Of a stretch of DNA of 64,000 bases, positions 60,241-64,000 are shown one piece after another. A program made the position numbers and the translations under genes. How positions within the stretch are numbered: the first letter of the stretch is position 1; every line of letters begins with the position of its first letter. The stretch is from Aphelocoma coerulescens (taxonomy: Eukaryota > Chordata > Aves > Passeriformes > Corvidae). The notes under the pieces were generated by a model. That model ran no database searches, was not told the origin of the DNA, and saw nothing but the letters and a program-made list of their open reading frames with translations. The stretch spans positions 93,914,004 to 93,978,003 of the forward strand of contig NC_091015.1 in the NCBI RefSeq assembly GCF_041296385.1, read 5' to 3'.

Positions 60241-62119
60241 TGTAAGCATTACTGTGATTGTAAGCAATATTGTAACTGGACTAATAATAACCAGTCTGTG
60301 CCATTTTCATTCGATTTTTAATTAGAGTAACAAATAAAGGTAAGCTTATGTTTGTCTCTAACAACACCTTGAGTGTTGTTAGAACAACAACAGCTGGGAA
60401 GGAGCCAGACAACCTGTGCTGAGGGAGGGTCAGCATGAGAAGGGTGCTTCCCTGCTTCATCTATGGGAGTAGATCAAATCAAGCATCTGATAAGGGTGTT
60501 GAACCTCCCTATTTTGCCCTACTCTTCATGAAGAACTAAGAGTGTCCATCTCACACTTCTGATGCAAACTTCCTCACACAGCACATGAGAGGAGAAGTTT
60601 TGGAGCCCAGAGAGGGCTGGCTGAAAAGTAGAGCAAGGGTGCTGGAGGGCAGCAGGGGTTTGAAGAACCAGAATAAGGAAAAAGTAGGCAAAAACAGCTG
60701 AAGATGCTTCCCAAGGCTGCCTTGGGACTGTGCCAAATCTGCAAGCTGGTCCTCTATGGATGTGAGGAGAAGGAGAGGGAGGGTATTTGCTATGGTAGTT
60801 CCCCCACTGGGTGGAAGTAGCTCTGGAGACTAGCCACAAAAGTTGCTTCCAGGAGTGCAGAGGTGAACCTTTGCTGTGTGGCCAAGATACAAAGCTCCAG
60901 TTTTGGTGGTTTAGCGGTGTCCTGTGGGCTCCAGCAGGAAAGGAGTCCCTGGGCATGGACAGCCATGTCAGTCTGGTTAGGAAGACAAGCATCTGAGCAT
61001 CTTAACAGATGCTGCATTATCATTTCTCAGGAGGCTGTGCTCTAATCTGTGTGGTAGCTGGTTTTGGTTTATCCATAATCCCCACAGCTGCTGCTATGAC
61101 TGCTGTGGTTGCCATGGGAGACTGTCATTTGAGGAGATGGTAGCTCTCCACCACCCACAAAAGCAGGTCCCAAGTTTCTGCATATGTTGTCCCCTGTGAC
61201 CAAGCATCTGGTGTTAAAAAGGCTCCATGTTCTACCCCTAAAGCAAGTGTAGGAACCCCATTTAATGCTCACTGGAGCTCTCTTCTGGCCTGTACCCCAA
61301 TGAAGGTTAGGGATGCAATAGCAGGTGGAAAATCACTGATAATCTCTATCTCTAGACTTCATACTGCCACTTCACATATGCTTGGGAAGATTCATTTGAT
61401 GCTACACACACCTTCACTCCCCCATATACACACACTCCTGGTCCACCTTCCCACACAGGGTCCTCAAAACAAGGATCTTCACTTCTCTAGGATCCCACAT
61501 AGCTCTAAGTTGTTTCTCTTGTCAAAGGCTTAAAAAAACCCAACCTCTGAGAATAGGGTTTTCACAACACAATGCAAAGGGTGTTTTTTTCATGACATGC
61601 AGATCTTCATAGGAGCACAAGACCTAATGGGAAAGAGATGGATGACTGAAGCAGAGGGATTTTTGCCAAGATGGCATGATGTCATTAATCCTGGGAGCTA
61701 GGTACATTTCCTGGGCCAAACGATGTCTGGGTATATTTTAGTCACAGTTTAACTCCTTAGTATAGTCATAGCCTGAGTGTTTGTCCTCCCAAAATTATAT
61801 TTATATTCCCAGAAGGAATCAGTAGATGGACTTAATCTATTCAATATGTTTATAACCTATTTAGAGAAAGAAATCCACAAGATTTCACTCTGAGTTTTTG
61901 AATAATGCTAACCTCTTCAGAAGTTCAGAGACTGATCTAAGTGTTTGGGTTGCTCGTGATTGTCCCAAATTAGCCACCAGTGGTTGTATCTTGAAGCAGG
62001 GGACTTCACATCCCAAAGCCCTACACTCACTGCTCACTGGGTACTGTCTTGTGCAACTGTAGGGACTGGCCTGCTTTGCACCAAGGTTCATCCTCTGCAG
62101 ATTCAAAGTCACCAGGGAC
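60241..62119. other. Unassigned sequence
   Basis: Nothing identifiable. The 157-codon minus-strand frame at 60519-60992 has no domain signature and overlaps other frames of similar size. Confidence 0.35.
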
Positions 62120-62500
62120 AACCACAGACTGGTGCTGTTCATGGAATTCCACATCACCTAGGGAGGTTTGTCCATGACCCCCTTTCCTCTCCACATTTCC
62201 CAGTCAAAGTGGCACGGATATTCACTCACTCTGTTTTGTGAAGTTGCCTTGGAGTTCCTTGCAATTTAAACAGTCTTTGAATACCAAACTGCATCACTTG
62301 CAAACTTTCACTGTGCACTGCCATTTCTAAGTCAGTGATGAAGGTGATGGACAAATTTCAGATCTTGGTTTAGTAACAACCCCTGGGTAGCCACTGCTGA
62401 TACTTCTCTATCCTGGAAAATTACTATCAACCCTGCTTTTATCTTTCTTATTCTTTAAAAGAGGTTTCAAGCTAAAGGGGACCTTCTTGACAAACCTGTA
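62120..62500 (-). mobile_element. Possible decayed CR1 fragment
   Basis: The plus-strand stretch 'catcacttgcaaactttcac', 'aagtcagtgatgaaggtgat' and 'gtaacaacccctgggtagcc' resembles the CR1 reverse-transcriptase region in reverse complement. The match is weak. Confidence 0.4.
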
Positions 62501-64000
62501 GCATGATCATCTCTGTCTGTATGGGTATCCATTTATCCCCTACAGAGTCATAAAGAAACAATCTTAAAGCAAACCATCAGAGTAGTGTTAGGTTTCAGGT
62601 AGCATTCAGAGAGGCAGAGAGGATGGAGTGCTGTACCCCTTCTTTATCCTCCAGAGCCAGAGCAGTGTCTATCAGTGACAGAGCACCCTGTTCCAAGTGC
62701 TTGCTTTGCCAGAGGTGCAAACCAAAAGCTGGCATGTCCCAGAGGGCCCTGCTAGTTCTGGCTGTGTGAAGAAGGCAGTGAGCAGGTCTCTGAAATCTCA
62801 TGGATGTAGGGTGTATAAGGAGCAGTGCCCCACTCTGTTCCAAAGTGCATTTAAATGTAGTCAGCTGCCTCCAGGGAGGGGCAGAGAACATGGTTCCATA
62901 TGAATTGACAACTAAATAAACACTTAATGAGGTACATCAGGATTGACTGCTGTATACATCTGTGACCACATTAGAGTCAGCACAATTAAATGTCTGTTAG
63001 AGAAAATGCTCAAAACACTGCATCCCAGAGCATCATGTCCCATCCTCCTCTTGACATCATGCCATGAGTCTGTGAGACAGGAGCTTTGTCCTGGAAAACA
63101 AGAGGGCTTTATGAAGGTAGGCAAAGAATGATTTTTACTTTGGTTTCCCAAAGCAGTGCTGGGTAGCAGCATGAGTGGGACTGCTCAGAGAGAGGGAACA
63201 AACCAGAATGTGACGGCAACCACAGCCCAGGCAGTGTCCTCACCAATAAGGCACAGTCCCACAGGACCTGCACACAGTGGACAGGGCAGGATGCTGGTGA
63301 TGGGCTCTGTGAGCAGCCCCAGGAAAAGGAAAGCCATCAGTCAGGTTTGGGGGTCCACTTAGGACTGGCAGGACCACAGGCAGGAGTGGAAATAATGTTA
63401 CCTGATGCATATGTCCAGGGTCTGTTCTGAGGAGGAGCTGGAGACCATTATGTCCATGACATAGCTCAGGCAAGAACGGAGGACCCAAGCTTCAGCTTAA
63501 TTGAGGGCCTGGGTGCCCTGGTCAAACACGTGAGTGGAGCCCCTGGGTGAGGCTGGCAGGGGCCATTAAACCCTACTGGTGCTCTCAGGGTCTTGAACAT
63601 CCAAAATATCTGATCTTCCTGTAGCAACAAGAGCACTGTTTCCTCTTCAGGCTTAGGTAACATTTTCAGACAAAACTATTCTACACAAATTTTTGGCTAT
63701 GTTGAGGTCTCTTACACATGCATATTTTAGCAAGTGAGCTATTTAAAATCATCTTCAAAACTACTCAGTTCTGCCCTCAATACAGACAGAAGGCTTGGAT
63801 GATGACAGGGTTACCACAAAATTAGCTTGTTTAAATGCAATGAATTTTGACCATGGCTCTTTAGATGCTGAGAGCTATTCGTAAGTGGCTCTATTTCCCT
63901 CATACTTCAAGCGTGTTCCTTTTTAGAAGAGGTCTTATCTACTCATTTGTGAAATCTTTTCAGGGAGGTTCCAGACTGGAAGTTGGAGGTGATTTTTTGC
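62501..64000. other. Unassigned sequence to the window end
   Basis: No gene, RNA or named repeat is recognised. Open frames are all under 100 codons and featureless. Confidence 0.35.

Noticed and set aside
1..64000. CRISPR arrays, operons, rRNA or tRNA genes
   Set aside because: The sequence is vertebrate. I saw no regularly spaced direct repeats and no RNA gene signatures.

Overview
The window is vertebrate nuclear DNA, almost certainly from a bird and probably a passerine. It is AT-rich and gene-poor. It carries many old fragments of the avian LINE CR1 in both orientations and several avian ERV LTRs of ERVL and ERVK type. I found no convincing exon chain of a host gene, no rRNA or tRNA, and nothing bacterial. 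It reads as intergenic or deep intronic sequence. All family names come from recognition by eye, not from a search.

The most interesting content is two copies, 18 kb apart and in opposite orientation, of a compact non-autonomous retrovirus-like element of about 2.2-2.3 kb. Copy 1 lies at 12933-15159 with its sense on the minus strand. Copy 2 lies at 33497-35766 on the plus strand. Each copy has two LTRs of about 285 bp beginning TG and ending CA, and a perfect 6-bp target-site duplication (GAAGTC for copy 1, CTGATG for copy 2). The short interior holds no protease, polymerase or envelope. It encodes a short Gag matrix-like N-terminus, an Arg/Ala/Pro-rich linker, and a clear Y-box-type cold-shock domain (CSD) with a Phe/Pro/Tyr-rich tail. 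In both copies these parts lie in one reading frame interrupted by a single TGA at a different place, and the CSD has no ATG of its own. The simplest reading is an ancestral Gag-CSD fusion made after a retrovirus-like element captured a Y-box mRNA. The roughly 220-nt 3' noncoding segment is much more alike between the copies than the CSD coding sequence.

Layout: 1-720 CR1 with a reverse-transcriptase fragment (minus); 3328-3570 and 5426-6040 CR1 3' regions (minus); 6041-11880 unassigned; 11885-16555 a nested block (CR1 plus strand, split by an ERVL LTR, itself split by copy 1 of the CSD element, with further CR1 pieces after it); 20480-20790 CR1; about 25838-26300, 26888-27253 and 28519-29410 LTR or LTR-like segments; 33110-38040 a degenerate purine-rich array interrupted by copy 2; 40455-41000 an LTR-like C/G-rich block; 48076-49151 a truncated ERVL LTR split by a solo ERVK-type LTR; 54290-54630 a CR1 scrap followed by a long pyrimidine microsatellite; 55398-55825 a decayed ERVL LTR; 58800-60240 and about 62120-62500 decayed CR1 (minus). 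The remaining stretches hold no feature I can name.
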